DNA of 64,000 nucleotides from an uncultured Clostridia bacterium (GTDB lineage Bacteria > Bacillota > Clostridia > TANB77 > CAG-508): the NCBI GenBank assembly GCA_928721915.1, contig CAKMVZ010000003.1, forward strand, positions 124,001 through 188,000, in the 5' to 3' direction. Under the pieces are notes generated by a model that worked only from the letters and a program-made list of their open reading frames with translations, did not search any database and was not told the DNA's origin. Made by a program: the position numbers and the translations under genes. This document shows, piece by piece, positions 36,868 to 46,638 of the stretch. Every line of letters begins with the position of its first letter. Position 1 is the first letter of the stretch.

Positions 36868-38016
36868 TTATTTTGCAAATAATACTTTTTCTGATTTGTA
36901 TTGTTTTATAATATGAGCAAATACTAAACTTATATAAATAATTGTAGATATTGCCATTAAACCAATATTTAATAAATTTATTGTTCCATTGTTTATATCT
37001 GTAAATATCAATGTAAAGTTTAAGAATGGTACTATTGAAAGTACTGGTGTTGCTGTTATTCCCATCATAAATGCTATCATACCAGGAAAGAATGATATAA
37101 ATGTTAATGGTGTTAATGCACTTTGAGCTTCTTTAAATGTTTTAGATGTACTTGCAATCGCAATACATAAACCACTTATAAAGAATGAGTATGCTATTAT
37201 TACAATTACTGCAAATAGTATTGTAACTTTTGAATACATTATATCAATTCCCTCATAAATACTAAACATATTCTTTGTAAGCATTAATGATATTATCGCT
37301 AAAGCTAAACTTATTATTCCTGTAATTATTGATGATACTGTAACTCCTAAAAACTTTCCTACAATTATATCTTTGCTTTTTATTGGAAAAGTAAGTAATG
37401 TTTCCAATGTTCCTCTTTCTCTTTCACCTGCTGTTGTATCTGTTGCCGGGTAAGTTGCTGATACTGTTATCGCCATCATTATAAAAAGAAAAGCATAATT
37501 TTTGATATAGTCTGCAAAGTAATTATCTTGCTCTAATACATTTTCTTCAACTGTTATAATATTTAATACTTCATTTGGGTTTATATTGTTTTCTTGTAAA
37601 TAGTTTTGTTGCATAAATTGTTTATATGTATTAAAATAGTTTTCCATTAAATTACTTGCAAATGTACTATTATCAGAACCGTCTGTATTTATAATGTATT
37701 TGCTGTCTTGTTTTGTTATATAAAGGTTAATCTCTCCATTATCATATTTTTCTTTTAATTCTTCTTCATTTCCATTTACAATTTCAATATTCATTTCTTC
37801 AGCAATACTTTTTTCTTCTTCTGTCATTTCATAAGCGAAACCAATTTTATTATATTCGCTTACATCTTTACTTACTTGTGATTCAAATAATGCTGACATA
37901 CCAATTACCAAAAGTGGTATAAATATTGGTATTATAAGCATCATTGCTAAAGATTTTTTATCTCTAAATAATTCTCGAAGTTCTTTTTTTAATATATTCC
38001 ATAAATTATTCTTCAA
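36868..38016 (-). CDS. NatB-like ABC-2 permease
   Basis: About 382 aa: one N-terminal helix, a long extracytoplasmic domain (about 45-170), then five more helices (ABC2_membrane_3 layout) with TAGERERGTLETLLTFPIKS before the second helix group. The family exports Na+ or unknown drugs. The start is probably the TTG with AGGAGG eight bases upstream, inside the end of the ATPase gene. Confidence 0.87.
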   Translation of the reverse strand: MKNNLWNILKKELRELFRDKKSLAMMLIIPIFIPLLVIGMSALFESQVSKDVSEYNKIGFAYEMTEEEKSIAEEMNIEIVNGNEEELKEKYDNGEINLYITKQDSKYIINTDGSDNSTFASNLMENYFNTYKQFMQQNYLQENNINPNEVLNIITVEENVLEQDNYFADYIKNYAFLFIMMAITVSATYPATDTTAGERERGTLETLLTFPIKSKDIIVGKFLGVTVSSIITGIISLALAIISLMLTKNMFSIYEGIDIMYSKVTILFAVIVIIAYSFFISGLCIAIASTSKTFKEAQSALTPLTFISFFPGMIAFMMGITATPVLSIVPFLNFTLIFTDINNGTINLLNIGLMAISTIIYISLVFAHIIKQYKSEKVLFAK

Positions 38017-38764
38017 CTGAAACACCTCCTATCAATGTAAAAAACGCATCTCTTAAATTTGTTGTATTGGTATCTCTCATTATTTCATCTGGCGTTCCAG
38101 TTTTTATAATCTTTCCTTTATTTATCATAATTACTCTATTACATATATTTTCTGCTTCTTCCATGTAGTGTGTTGAATAAAGTATTGTTTTTCCCTTATC
38201 TCTTTCTTCTTTGATAAAGTTTAAAATTATTTGACTAGATATAATGTCAAGTCCTGTTGTTGCTTCATCTAAAATATAGTATTTAGGATTATGTACTAAA
38301 CATCTTGCTAAATTTACTTTTTGAGTTTGCCCTGTTGATAAATTTGCAATTTTGTTATATAAAAATTGCTCCATTCCTAATACTTTTGTAATTTCTTTTA
38401 TTCTCTTTTCGCTATTTTCCTTATCTACTCCATATATATCACAACACATTTTTAATAATTCATAAGTTGATAATGTATCATAAATTTTTGTATTTCCTGA
38501 TAGATAAGCAATATTTTGCTTAATTTCGATTTCATTGTCTTTATAGTTCATTCCATCAAAACTTATTTTTCCTTGCGTTGGTTCTAATATTCCTGCTATC
38601 ATTCTAAGTAGCGTTGTTTTTCCTGCTCCGTTTGGACCTAATATTCCAATTATTTCTCCGTCATTTGCCTCAAAGGTGATGTCATTGTCTGCATAAAATT
38701 CTTCTTTTTCTTTTTTATTTTTGTTTCTAACAAACTTCTTTGTTATATGCTCTACTGTAATCAT
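38006..38764 (-). CDS. NatA-like ABC ATPase
   Basis: 252 aa: Walker A GPNGAGKTT, signature LSTGQTQKV, Walker B YILDEATTGLD and switch H YSTHYMEEAE. It overlaps the permease start. The ATG at 38764 is preceded by GGAGGGAG. Confidence 0.9.
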   Translation of the reverse strand: MITVEHITKKFVRNKNKKEKEEFYADNDITFEANDGEIIGILGPNGAGKTTLLRMIAGILEPTQGKISFDGMNYKDNEIEIKQNIAYLSGNTKIYDTLSTYELLKMCCDIYGVDKENSEKRIKEITKVLGMEQFLYNKIANLSTGQTQKVNLARCLVHNPKYYILDEATTGLDIISSQIILNFIKEERDKGKTILYSTHYMEEAENICNRVIMINKGKIIKTGTPDEIMRDTNTTNLRDAFFTLIGGVSVEE

Positions 38765-38850
38765 CAATTTCTCCCTCCTCGTTTATTCTCACAGGCAAAT
38801 ATTAGCATATTTTTAAAATAAAAACAAGATATTTTACTAATTATATCAAT

Positions 38851-38888
38851 GTTTTAAAATAGACCAGTTTTGAGAACTGATCTATTTT
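38851..38888 (-). terminator. Strong terminator
   Basis: AAAATAGATCAGTT pairs with AACTGGTCTATTTT over 14 base pairs (one G-U), followed by a short T-tract. It ends the 553 aa permease transcript. Confidence 0.75.
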
Positions 38889-38890
38889 AA

Positions 38891-40552
38891 TTATATTATT
38901 TTCTCGGCTAATTCATATTGATTATTATACAGATACTTATTTGTTATAACCGTTGCTATTATATATAAGATTCCTAATATTCCAACTCCTATATATACAT
39001 TTATATCTTTTAGTAAATATACCAAGCCAACTATTATCGCAATATTTATCATTGCAAATAATACTGGAAAAATTAAATTTAGGTTTTGTTTTGCGACTGC
39101 ATATTCAGAATCCCAGTTTAATTTTGGCCTTTTTAAATCTACAATAATCATTGCTATACTTTGTAATATTCCCATTATAGTTGCAACTACAAATAAAGCG
39201 ATTAAAGTTATAACTGGTAATTTTAAAAGATATTCTGCCACTCCTAATGTAATTATAATTGTTACTATATTCATTATAATATTTGGAATTATTTTATACA
39301 TATATTGCTTATATAAAGGTACAGGTATATATTTTATAAATACTGCGTTTTCTCCGTCCCTTGATACTGCTGTTATTGAAATATATATAAACATTGTGAA
39401 AAATTGTATAACTCCTAAAATGATACAAGCAATAAAAAATGTATTTGTAGGCATTTGTTGTACCATTTGTGTTATTTGCTCTAATCCCATTCCATCACTA
39501 TTTAATCCTGCATAAACTACTACAATCACTATAATTGGTATTAAAACTGCCGGTATTAAACATTGCATTAAAAATACTGGATTTCTTGCCATATTTTTAA
39601 ATTCTTTTCCAATATAACTTTTATATAGTTTACTATTTTTATACTCTTTTTGATTTATTTTTTTATTTGTGTTAGAAGCTCCTCCTCCAAATAAATTTCC
39701 TACTAAACCTTTAAAATATATTTTTTGAGTAATTAATATATATATAATAAATCCTATTATTGTAATTCCTAAAGTTTTTAATACCTCTACTATTGCTATA
39801 AATAAAGAATTTGTTGTTAATGCTTCCATTAAATAATCTACTGTTGGAACATATCCTTTTACTAATTCTATCATTCCATTTGCCTTAACTACCATTTGTG
39901 CCATTTCTTCATTTGTTAAATCTTGTTTCATTCCACTTGTTGAAACTGAAATAACTATAATAATTGCTAAAAGTAATAGTGTGGCAAATAATTGAAATCT
40001 GTTCCTGTTCTTTGTAAGTTTTGCAAAACTCATTATAAACATAACAATCATACTAATTAATAATACTGGTAATATTGGTACTAAAATAACTACTAAAGTC
40101 ATTGTTAAATAATATACAATTCCTGCTTCAGTTAATACTCCATACATTACAAGCGGAATAAATCCTACTAAAAATATAATTAAATATTCAGCAATTAACA
40201 TTACATTTGTTCTTGCAAGTATAATTTGGTAAGGTTTTAATGGTAGTGGTAATAAGTATTCGCTATCTTTTGTAAAATATAATATATTTATACTTGAAAA
40301 GATTGATTGAATAATTGCTAAACCAAATATCATAAATAAAATCATACCAATAAATATTGTTTCTTGATGTATTGCAATTAGTCCATCTAATAAGTTATAC
40401 CCCAGAAATATAATTAGTCCTGCAAAATATAAAAATAATAATCCATAAACTATAATTTTGCTCTTTGATTTTGACGAAATTCCCATTCTAGCATCCATAT
40501 TAGAAAAGGAATTTTTAAGAAATATTTTTGTTAATTTTATTACTTTATCCAT
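38891..40552 (-). CDS. Large ABC permease, 553 aa
   Basis: A protein with about 12-14 membrane helices without a binding-protein partner. It opens with a cytosolic stretch (MDKVIKLTKIFLKNSFSNMD) and has a cytosolic loop near 285-320. It follows its ATPase by 19 bases. It resembles the Bacillota 'putative ABC exporter' permeases. The substrate is unknown. Confidence 0.82.
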   Translation of the reverse strand: MDKVIKLTKIFLKNSFSNMDARMGISSKSKSKIIVYGLLFLYFAGLIIFLGYNLLDGLIAIHQETIFIGMILFMIFGLAIIQSIFSSINILYFTKDSEYLLPLPLKPYQIILARTNVMLIAEYLIIFLVGFIPLVMYGVLTEAGIVYYLTMTLVVILVPILPVLLISMIVMFIMSFAKLTKNRNRFQLFATLLLLAIIIVISVSTSGMKQDLTNEEMAQMVVKANGMIELVKGYVPTVDYLMEALTTNSLFIAIVEVLKTLGITIIGFIIYILITQKIYFKGLVGNLFGGGASNTNKKINQKEYKNSKLYKSYIGKEFKNMARNPVFLMQCLIPAVLIPIIVIVVVYAGLNSDGMGLEQITQMVQQMPTNTFFIACIILGVIQFFTMFIYISITAVSRDGENAVFIKYIPVPLYKQYMYKIIPNIIMNIVTIIITLGVAEYLLKLPVITLIALFVVATIMGILQSIAMIIVDLKRPKLNWDSEYAVAKQNLNLIFPVLFAMINIAIIVGLVYLLKDINVYIGVGILGILYIIATVITNKYLYNNQYELAEKII

Positions 40553-40571
40553 ATTTTTTCCCTTTCTAATA

Positions 40572-41294
40572 TTATTTCTCTGTTATTTCTAAAAATAACT
40601 CTTCTAATGATGCATTTTCTTTGAATTTTTGCTTCATCTCTTCAAATGTTCCTACAAATACTAATTTTCCTTTGTTTATAATTCCAACTCTATCACATAA
40701 TTTTTCTGCAACTTCTAATATATGTGTTGAGAAAAATACTGTTTTTCCAGATTTTGCATGTTCCCTCATCATTTCCTTTAAGTCATAAGAAGATTTTGGA
40801 TCTAAACCTGTCATAGGCTCATCTAATATCCAATTTTTAGGTTCCGAAAGTAATGCACCACATATAACTATTTTTTGTCTCATACCATGTGAATAACTTT
40901 GTATTTGATTATTTAATTCATTATATATTTCAAACTTTTTTGTTAACTCTTCAATTTTTTCTTTTCTTTTATTTTGTGGTACATCATATACATCTGCCAT
41001 AAACATTAAATACTCTATTCCTTTTAATTTTAAAAACATATCTGGACTATCTGGTACAAATCCAAAGTTTTTCTTTGCTTCTAATGGTTCTTTTTTTATA
41101 CTTTTACCATCTATTAAAATATCTCCCTCATCAATATTTAGAATTCCTGTTATCATTCTTATGGTTGTTGTCTTTCCTGCTCCATTTGGCCCCAAAAATC
41201 CAAATATCTCTCCATTTTTAATTTCAAGTTTCAAGTCATCTATTGATTTTTTTCCTTTTACATAAGACTTCGAAACATTTTTTATTTCAATCAT
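40572..41294 (-). CDS. ABC transporter ATPase
   Basis: 240 aa: Walker A GPNGAGKTT (about 35), signature YSHGMRQKI (variant), Walker B WILDEPMTGLDP and switch H FSTHILEVAEKL. It forms an operon with the 553 aa permease. Confidence 0.9.
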   Translation of the reverse strand: MIEIKNVSKSYVKGKKSIDDLKLEIKNGEIFGFLGPNGAGKTTTIRMITGILNIDEGDILIDGKSIKKEPLEAKKNFGFVPDSPDMFLKLKGIEYLMFMADVYDVPQNKRKEKIEELTKKFEIYNELNNQIQSYSHGMRQKIVICGALLSEPKNWILDEPMTGLDPKSSYDLKEMMREHAKSGKTVFFSTHILEVAEKLCDRVGIINKGKLVFVGTFEEMKQKFKENASLEELFLEITEK

Positions 41295-41367
41295 TTTTTA
41301 CCTCCTAAATTTATACCTCCTTATTTATTAAAATTATTTTACTATTTAAATTTTCTATCGTCAATAT

Positions 41368-42015
41368 TTATCTAATAGCTTCATTAATATTCCTATTAAA
41401 CTGCACATCTGTAGCAATAAAGTAAATACCATAAACTAAAATTAACATTCCAAGTGAAATTTCCATAGTGTATTCTTCTTCCTCACCATTAATCTCATCT
41501 GTTATTGCTTTTTCTTCTTTTATAATAAAATTACATAAATCATCATAAAATTTTTGATCTGTCATTTCTTTAGTTGTAACAACTAAATTATAAGGAAAAT
41601 CAAAATAAATTGAATTACTTTCTGTATTTCTTAAATTTCTATCTTCTTTTTCAATGTCGTGTATTAAACTATCCGGAACAATAATAAGATAATAATAACC
41701 ATTAAATCCAATTTGTGCTAAATTTTCTCCCCTTATTTCTTTAATAGTTAAATCTTTTCCTACAATATTAATGTTTCTATTATCCTTTATGTAGTTATCA
41801 AATGTTACTTTTACTGTTTTTAAACAATTAATTATAATTTCACTATCTTGCAAATTTACTTTTTCATATCCTAAAATCTCTCTTAATTTGTTATAATCTG
41901 TAAGGCTAATTACAGTATCTGGTTCTTCTGAAGCAATAGCACCTTCAAATTTTGTTCCTTCAAATGCTTTTGAGATTCCAGTTTTATTTATATAGTGTTT
42001 ATATATAGCTATCAA
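41368..42015 (-). pseudogene. Decayed BceB-like permease (internal and N-terminal deletion)
   Basis: The 215 codons match only the extracellular domain of a Bce permease (VISLTDYNKLREILGYEKVN parallels the VIKLSDYNKLQELRNLDTIT of the intact gene at 31146), then jump straight to the last helix and tail (ISLGMLILVYGIYFIATDVQ, FNRNINEAIR). The first four helices and two of the last three are missing. The TTG start has no good ribosome site. A dead remnant of a second detoxification module is the simplest reading. Confidence 0.75.
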
Positions 42016-42054
42016 TACCTTTTATAAAGTTTTTTAAAATAAGTATAAATTTAC

Positions 42055-42101
42055 TAAAAGAGTTAGCTAGCTATTGCGGTAGCAATAACCAGCTAACTCT
42101 T
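42055..42101 (-). terminator. Strong intrinsic terminator
   Basis: A long stem, AAGAGTTAGCT with AGCTAACTCTT outside and TATTGC/GCAATA inside, is followed by TTTAG on the minus strand. It stands three bases after the stop of the fragment at 42104. Confidence 0.8.
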
Positions 42102-42103
42102 AA

Positions 42104-42394
42104 TTATTCACTATTACTATCATACTTTTGATCGCTATAATACGAACTGAATATCATCAAATATGACTCGCCAAAGAAATCAACAAATCCAACCATTTCG
42201 GCAGTCAAGATTCCATTAACAGTGATTGAATGTGAATCTTGTGATATAAAATGATAATCATCACCTGCGTAGGCAACTTCATTATCATTCTCATCATACA
42301 GTGTAAGTGGATCTGTTACAAATTTAAACAGGTTACCCTTTACAAAAGCAAAATCCTCATTATCTTTTTTTATATCAATTTTTGTTGAAAGACT
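42104..42394 (-). pseudogene. C-terminal gene fragment, LURP-one/scramblase-like
   Basis: An open frame of about 96 codons without a start (in-frame stops just upstream) ends at TAA 42104. It reads DPLTLYDENDNEVAYAGDDY, then HSITVNGILTAEMVGFVDFF, a beta-strand pattern like LURP-one-related/scramblase proteins; this assignment is tentative. Codons such as CTG, GCC and TAC are unusual for the region and suggest import. It abuts the stop of cadA, so the insertion or deletion that truncated it also set the end of the cad operon. Confidence 0.6.
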
Positions 42395-42397
42395 TAA

Positions 42398-44243
42398 TTA
42401 ATTATTCTTAACATTTAGAATTCTTAATGCATTTAAAATTGCTATTATTGAAACCCCTACATCAGCAAATACTGCTTCCCACATTGTTGAAATTCCAATT
42501 GCACTTAATATTAAAACAAGTATTTTTATAGATATTGCAAATATAATATTTTCTTTAACAATTCTCATAGTCTTTTTTGATATATTAATTGCATTTACTA
42601 TTTTTGAAGGCTCGTCAGTCATTATAACAATATCTGCAGCTTCAATTGCACTATCTGCCCCTAAAGCTCCCATAGCTATTCCTATATCAGAAATAGCTAA
42701 AACTGGAGCATCGTTTATTCCATCACCTACAAAAGCTAATTTTCCATTTTCGCTTTTTGATTTTAATAATTCTTCAACTTTTTTTACCTTTTCATCTGGT
42801 AATAAATCAGTATAAACTTTATTTATACCTAAATCTTTTGCGACGCTTTCTCCTACACTTTTTTTGTCACCAGTTAGCATTACCAAATTTTTGATATTAT
42901 TTTTCTTTAAATTTAAAATTGCATTTTTAGAATCATCTTTTATCTTATCAGAAATAACTATATATCCTGCAAATTCTTGATTTATTGCTATATACAAAAT
43001 TGTTCCTATATCATCACTTTTTGTATATTTTACTTTATATTTATTCATTAATTTTTCATTTCCAACTAAAACATCTTTATCTCCAATTTTTGAAATTAAT
43101 CCTAAGCCAGCTATTTCTTTTGAATTTATAATTTCATCTTCATCAATTTTTTTATTATATGCTTTTTTTAATGAAAGTGAAATAGGATGATTTGAATAAT
43201 TTTCAGCAGTGGCAGCGATTTTAAGCAGCTCTTCTGAACTTATTGTAACAGGTTCTATTTTTTGAACTTCAAAAACACCTTCAGTTAATGTTCCAGTTTT
43301 ATCAAATACTACTATTTCAGTTTTTGATAATTGCTCTAAATAGTTACTTCCTTTTATTAAAATTCCAATTTTAGATGCACCACCTATTCCACCAAAAAAG
43401 CTAAGTGGAATAGAAATTACTAATGCACAAGGACAAGATACAACTAAAAATGATAAAGCTCTATATATCCAGTCAGAAAAACTTGCATTTTCTATAAATA
43501 ATGGTGGCAAAATTGCAAGAAGTAACGCTATAATAACAACTATCGGCGTATAATAAGAAGCAAATTTTGAAATAAAATTTTCAGATTTTGATTTTTTACT
43601 GCTTGCATTTTCAACTAAATCTAATATTTTACTAACAGTTGATTCTCCAAATTCTTTACTAACCTTTACTTTTATAACGCCACTTAAATTTATAGAACCA
43701 CTTAATACTTCCTCACCTTCTATAACATCACATGGCAAAGATTCACCTGTTAAAGCCTTTGTATCAATGCTTGTTTTACCTTCTGTGATTATACCATCTA
43801 ATGGTATTTTTTCACCTGGCTTTATAACTATTATATCTCCGTATATTTACGTCATCTGGATCTACTTTTTCTACTTTACCATTTTTTTCTAAATTTGCAA
43901 AATCAGGTCTTATATCCATTAAATCTGAAATTGATTTTCTTGATTTGTCAACTGCATAACTTTGAAATAATTCTCCAACCTGATAAAAAAGCATAACAGC
44001 AACTGCTTCTGGAAATTCTCCTATACCAAAGGCCCCAATTGTTGCAACTGTCATCAAGAAATTTTCATCGAAAACTTTTCCTCTTATAATATTTCTAAAA
44101 GCTTTTCTTATAATTTCAAAACCAACAATAATATATGCTATAATATATAAAACATTATTTATTAACTTATTATTAAAATTAATACATAAGGCTAATAAAA
44201 ATATTATAAAAGATAATAAAATCTTAATTCCTTTATTCTTCAT
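42398..44243 (-). CDS. cadA: P1B-type heavy-metal ATPase (CadA/ZntA), split by a +1 CGG frameshift
   Basis: Two frames join into one 614 aa pump when one base is skipped at CGG 43841-43839. The first frame (ATG 44243, GGAGG before it) has four helices and ends at VNI. The second holds the actuator TGES (ALTGESLP), the metal site SCPCAL, the phosphorylation motif DKTGTLT and GDGINDAPVLA. Skipping C gives VNIGDIIVIKPGEKIPLDG, the expected A-domain sequence. Without the shift the protein ends at RRYNSYKAR and is useless. It exports Cd2+/Zn2+/Pb2+. The metal-binding domain is encoded separately just upstream. Confidence 0.88.
43839..43841 (-). other. Candidate +1 recoding site CGG in cadA
   Basis: Zero frame GTA AAT ATA CGG AGA. 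Skipping C gives ATA GGA GAT (I-G-D), the conserved actuator-domain glycine-aspartate. Confidence 0.6.
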
Positions 44244-44259
44244 TTTTGTAGCCTCCAAT

Positions 44260-44481
44260 TTATATTTCATTTATAATAACATCTGGTTCTTCTTTTTTAA
44301 TAATTTTTCTAAGATTATTAATTAATTCTTCTTTTGAAACATTATCAAATTCAATTGTCATTATTTCGCTCATAAAGCTAATAGAAGCTGATATAATTCC
44401 ATCTATCTTTTGAATTTCTCTTTCTAATTGATTGGCACAATTTGCACAATCTAAACCCTTTATTTTAAATTTAATTTTCAT
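44260..44481 (-). CDS. Heavy-metal-associated (HMA) domain protein
   Basis: 73 aa ferredoxin-like metal-binding domain with the GLDCANCANQLE motif (CxxC). In most CadA proteins this domain is fused to the N-terminus; here it is a separate gene whose stop lies 16 bases before the cadA start. The ATG at 44481 follows GGAGG by eight bases. It probably delivers metal to CadA. Confidence 0.9.
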   Translation of the reverse strand: MKIKFKIKGLDCANCANQLEREIQKIDGIISASISFMSEIMTIEFDNVSKEELINNLRKIIKKEEPDVIINEI

Positions 44482-44502
44482 TAGTTTTTCCTCCATTATA
44501 TT

Positions 44503-44866
44503 TTATTTTCTATGTTCAATATGTTCTACACCAATTTCAAAGACTTTTTGAATATGTTCATCATCTAACATATAGAAAACTTCTTTTCCGAACCTTTCTA
44601 CATTTTACAATTCCACTTCTTCTTAAAGTTCCTAACTGGTGGGAAATTGATGATTTGCTCATTCCAAGTACATTTGCAATATCACATACACACATTTCAT
44701 TTTGATCTAATGCAAATAAAATTCTTACTCTTGTTGTATCTCCTAATATCTTAAAAAATTCAGCTAATTTATTAAATAAATCTGAATCAGGCATATTTTT
44801 TAGTGTTTTATCAACAATATCTTGATGAATTACATTACAATCACATATAAACTCATTTTTTGACAT
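44503..44866 (-). CDS. cadC: ArsR/SmtB-family repressor (CadC-like), split by a +1 CGG frameshift
   Basis: Read straight, the protein stops after 101 aa (RKVRKRSFLYVR). Skipping one base at CGG 44590-44588 gives RKVGKEVFYMLDDEHIQKVF and an ending VEHIEHRK, a normal 120 aa CadC. The ELCVCDI-type metal motif (MCVCDIANVLG) and the HTH (SKSSISHQLGTLRRSGIV) are present, and N-terminal Cys residues (CDCNVIH) could join the metal site. It represses the operon until Cd/Zn/Pb binds. Confidence 0.88.
44588..44590 (-). other. Candidate +1 recoding site CGG in cadC
   Basis: Zero frame AAG GTT CGG AAA. Skipping C gives GTT GGA AAA GAA (V-G-K-E), the beta-wing sequence of ArsR repressors. Confidence 0.6.
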
Positions 44867-44891
44867 ATTATTTCCTCCTTTGATTTCTTAA

Positions 44892-44946
44892 TTGAATGTT
44901 TACTCAACTTTATTATATTATATATGAATATATGCTCAATTGTCAA
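44892..44946 (-). promoter_or_regulatory. cad promoter with two ArsR-type operators
   Basis: On the minus strand TTGACA (44946-44941) and TATAAT (44922-44917) are 18 bases apart. TGAATATATGCTCA (44925-44938) lies in the spacer and TTGAATGTTTACTCAA (44892-44907) just past the -10. Both have the imperfect inverted layout of CadC/SmtB sites. Confidence 0.7.
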
Positions 44947-45010
44947 TATGTTTTATATTTTTTACTAAAATTTTTAAATTACATTTTGAAGAAAGTTTTT
45001 AAAAATTTAT

Positions 45011-45056
45011 AAAAAAAGAACAAGCGAAGGGATTCAAACCTCCGCTCGTTCTTTTT
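45011..45056 (-). terminator. Intrinsic terminator of the FAD protein gene
   Basis: AAAGAACGAGCG pairs with CGCTTGTTCTTT (one G-U), followed by a run of T on the minus strand, 11 bases after the stop codon. Confidence 0.8.
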
Positions 45057-45067
45057 ATGCTTTTAGT

Positions 45068-46501
45068 TTAGCATATTTTTTGTGCCAAGTACACTCCTGA
45101 GGCTGATGCCATCATCAGTCCTCTGGTAAGTCCACAGCCGTCACCAATTGCGTATAAGCCTGAAATGCTTGTTTCTAAGCTATTACTTAAATCAAGCTTA
45201 TTGCTATAAAATTTAAGTTCAGGTGCATATACCAAGTTATCGTCGTCTGCAAAACCAGGAACCACTTTATCAAGCATTTGGATAAATTCCAAAATATCAG
45301 TAAGTTCTCTATATGGCATTGCAAGACAGATATCACCAGGAACTGCAGATTCAAGAGTGGGAACAACTTTATTTTTTCCCTTCTCTAAATCTTGTGGCAA
45401 AGTTGGAACACCAGCTTTAATGTCTCCAAGCCTTTGAACCATGACTTCACCTTTTGCAAGACGATTTACATTCCGTCCGATGTTTCTTGCGTATTCCAAA
45501 GGCGCAATAACATCTTTTTCTAATGCAACAGAAACCAGCAATGCTAAGTTGGTGTTTTCACTTGTTTCCTTATCTGTTGAATGTCCATTTGCAACCTTAA
45601 GGCCATTACTATAGACCTCAGAGATTACAAAGCCAGAAGGATTCTGACAGAAAGTTCTAACCTTATCATTAAATGGATTAGGCTTTCCAACAAATTTTCC
45701 TTCATACATGAAAGTATTGATATCATGCATAACAGAATCCGGAAGTTCATAGCGAATTCCAACATCGATAACTGCCGGCGAAGAATCAATTTTATGCTTA
45801 TCGCACATCTTCTCCAGCCACTCAGAACCGTCTCTTCCAACAGCAATAATAACCTTATCTGAAAAAACTTTATGCACTTCATCTTTATTGTTATATTTAT
45901 AAATAACACCTTTTATAGCATTATTTTCAACAATAAGATCTGTTACTTCTGTTTCAAACAAAGTTACAATGCCCTTTTCTTCAAGATATTTCTCAAATCC
46001 TTTATACAGAATTTGTGCATCGTCAGTTCCCAAGTGTCTAATCGGAATACTTACTGAATCAACACCAACTGATTCTGCTTTTTTTCTGATTCTTGTGACT
46101 TCTGACTGATTGCCTGTTCCCTTAAGTTCGGTTGTTGCTCCAAACTTAAGATATATGCTGTCTGTATAGTCAACCAATTTCTTGGTTCTATCAACACCAG
46201 CATATTTATGAAGATTTCCACCAACATAGAAATCATCATCTTTCGGATTGTAAAGTGATAACTTTCCGTCCGAAAAAGCACCTGCTCCTGATGAACCATT
46301 TGTTATATGACAAAATGGCTTACAATTTGCGCAGACACCGGTTTTCTTTTTGGGGCAAGCTCTCTTTTTAAGAGACATTCCTCTTTCAATGATTAACACC
46401 CGTTTTTCCGGATGTTTTTCAATCATCTCATAGGCAAAAAACATGCCTGATGGACCTCCTCCTACAACTACATAATCAAAAATACTATTGTCTTTAATCA
46501 T
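45068..46501 (-). CDS. NAD(P)/FAD-dependent oxidoreductase (COG2509-type), probably imported
   Basis: A 477 aa flavoprotein. It has an N-terminal dinucleotide-binding VVVGGGPSGMFFAYEM and LIIERG, a cysteine-rich loop (KKRACPKKKTGVCANCKPFC), the FAD loop VIIAVGRDGSEW and a C-terminal GLYAIGDGCGLTRG. It matches the uncharacterised FAD-dependent dehydrogenase group. GGAGG sets the start MIKDNSIFD. The GC content and codons (CGG, CTG, GCC, CCG) differ clearly from the neighbours, and two CGG codons (46400 and 45475 area) are read in frame as Arg, in contrast to the native genes. Recent transfer is likely. Confidence 0.88.
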   Translation of the reverse strand: MIKDNSIFDYVVVGGGPSGMFFAYEMIEKHPEKRVLIIERGMSLKKRACPKKKTGVCANCKPFCHITNGSSGAGAFSDGKLSLYNPKDDDFYVGGNLHKYAGVDRTKKLVDYTDSIYLKFGATTELKGTGNQSEVTRIRKKAESVGVDSVSIPIRHLGTDDAQILYKGFEKYLEEKGIVTLFETEVTDLIVENNAIKGVIYKYNNKDEVHKVFSDKVIIAVGRDGSEWLEKMCDKHKIDSSPAVIDVGIRYELPDSVMHDINTFMYEGKFVGKPNPFNDKVRTFCQNPSGFVISEVYSNGLKVANGHSTDKETSENTNLALLVSVALEKDVIAPLEYARNIGRNVNRLAKGEVMVQRLGDIKAGVPTLPQDLEKGKNKVVPTLESAVPGDICLAMPYRELTDILEFIQMLDKVVPGFADDDNLVYAPELKFYSNKLDLSNSLETSISGLYAIGDGCGLTRGLMMASASGVYLAQKIC

Positions 46502-46638
46502 ACTGCTATTCCTCCATTTCTGCTTTTTGGTTGCTTGGTGTACTTTAATTAGTGTATAATTAGACACCAAATGCATAAATTTAAAGACACCTTTATATTT
46601 TACAATCTATAGAAGAAAAAGTCAACATAATTCGTATA

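Noticed and set aside
38096..41680. Other CGG triplets as further frameshift sites
   Set aside because: In this range they lie out of frame (AAC GGA, GAC GGA, TCG GAA, GTT CCG GAT) within intact genes, so they show nothing unusual.
45581..46299. Several open frames on both strands inside the FAD oxidoreductase gene
   Set aside because: They are shadows caused by the higher GC content; the 477 aa frame has all family motifs.
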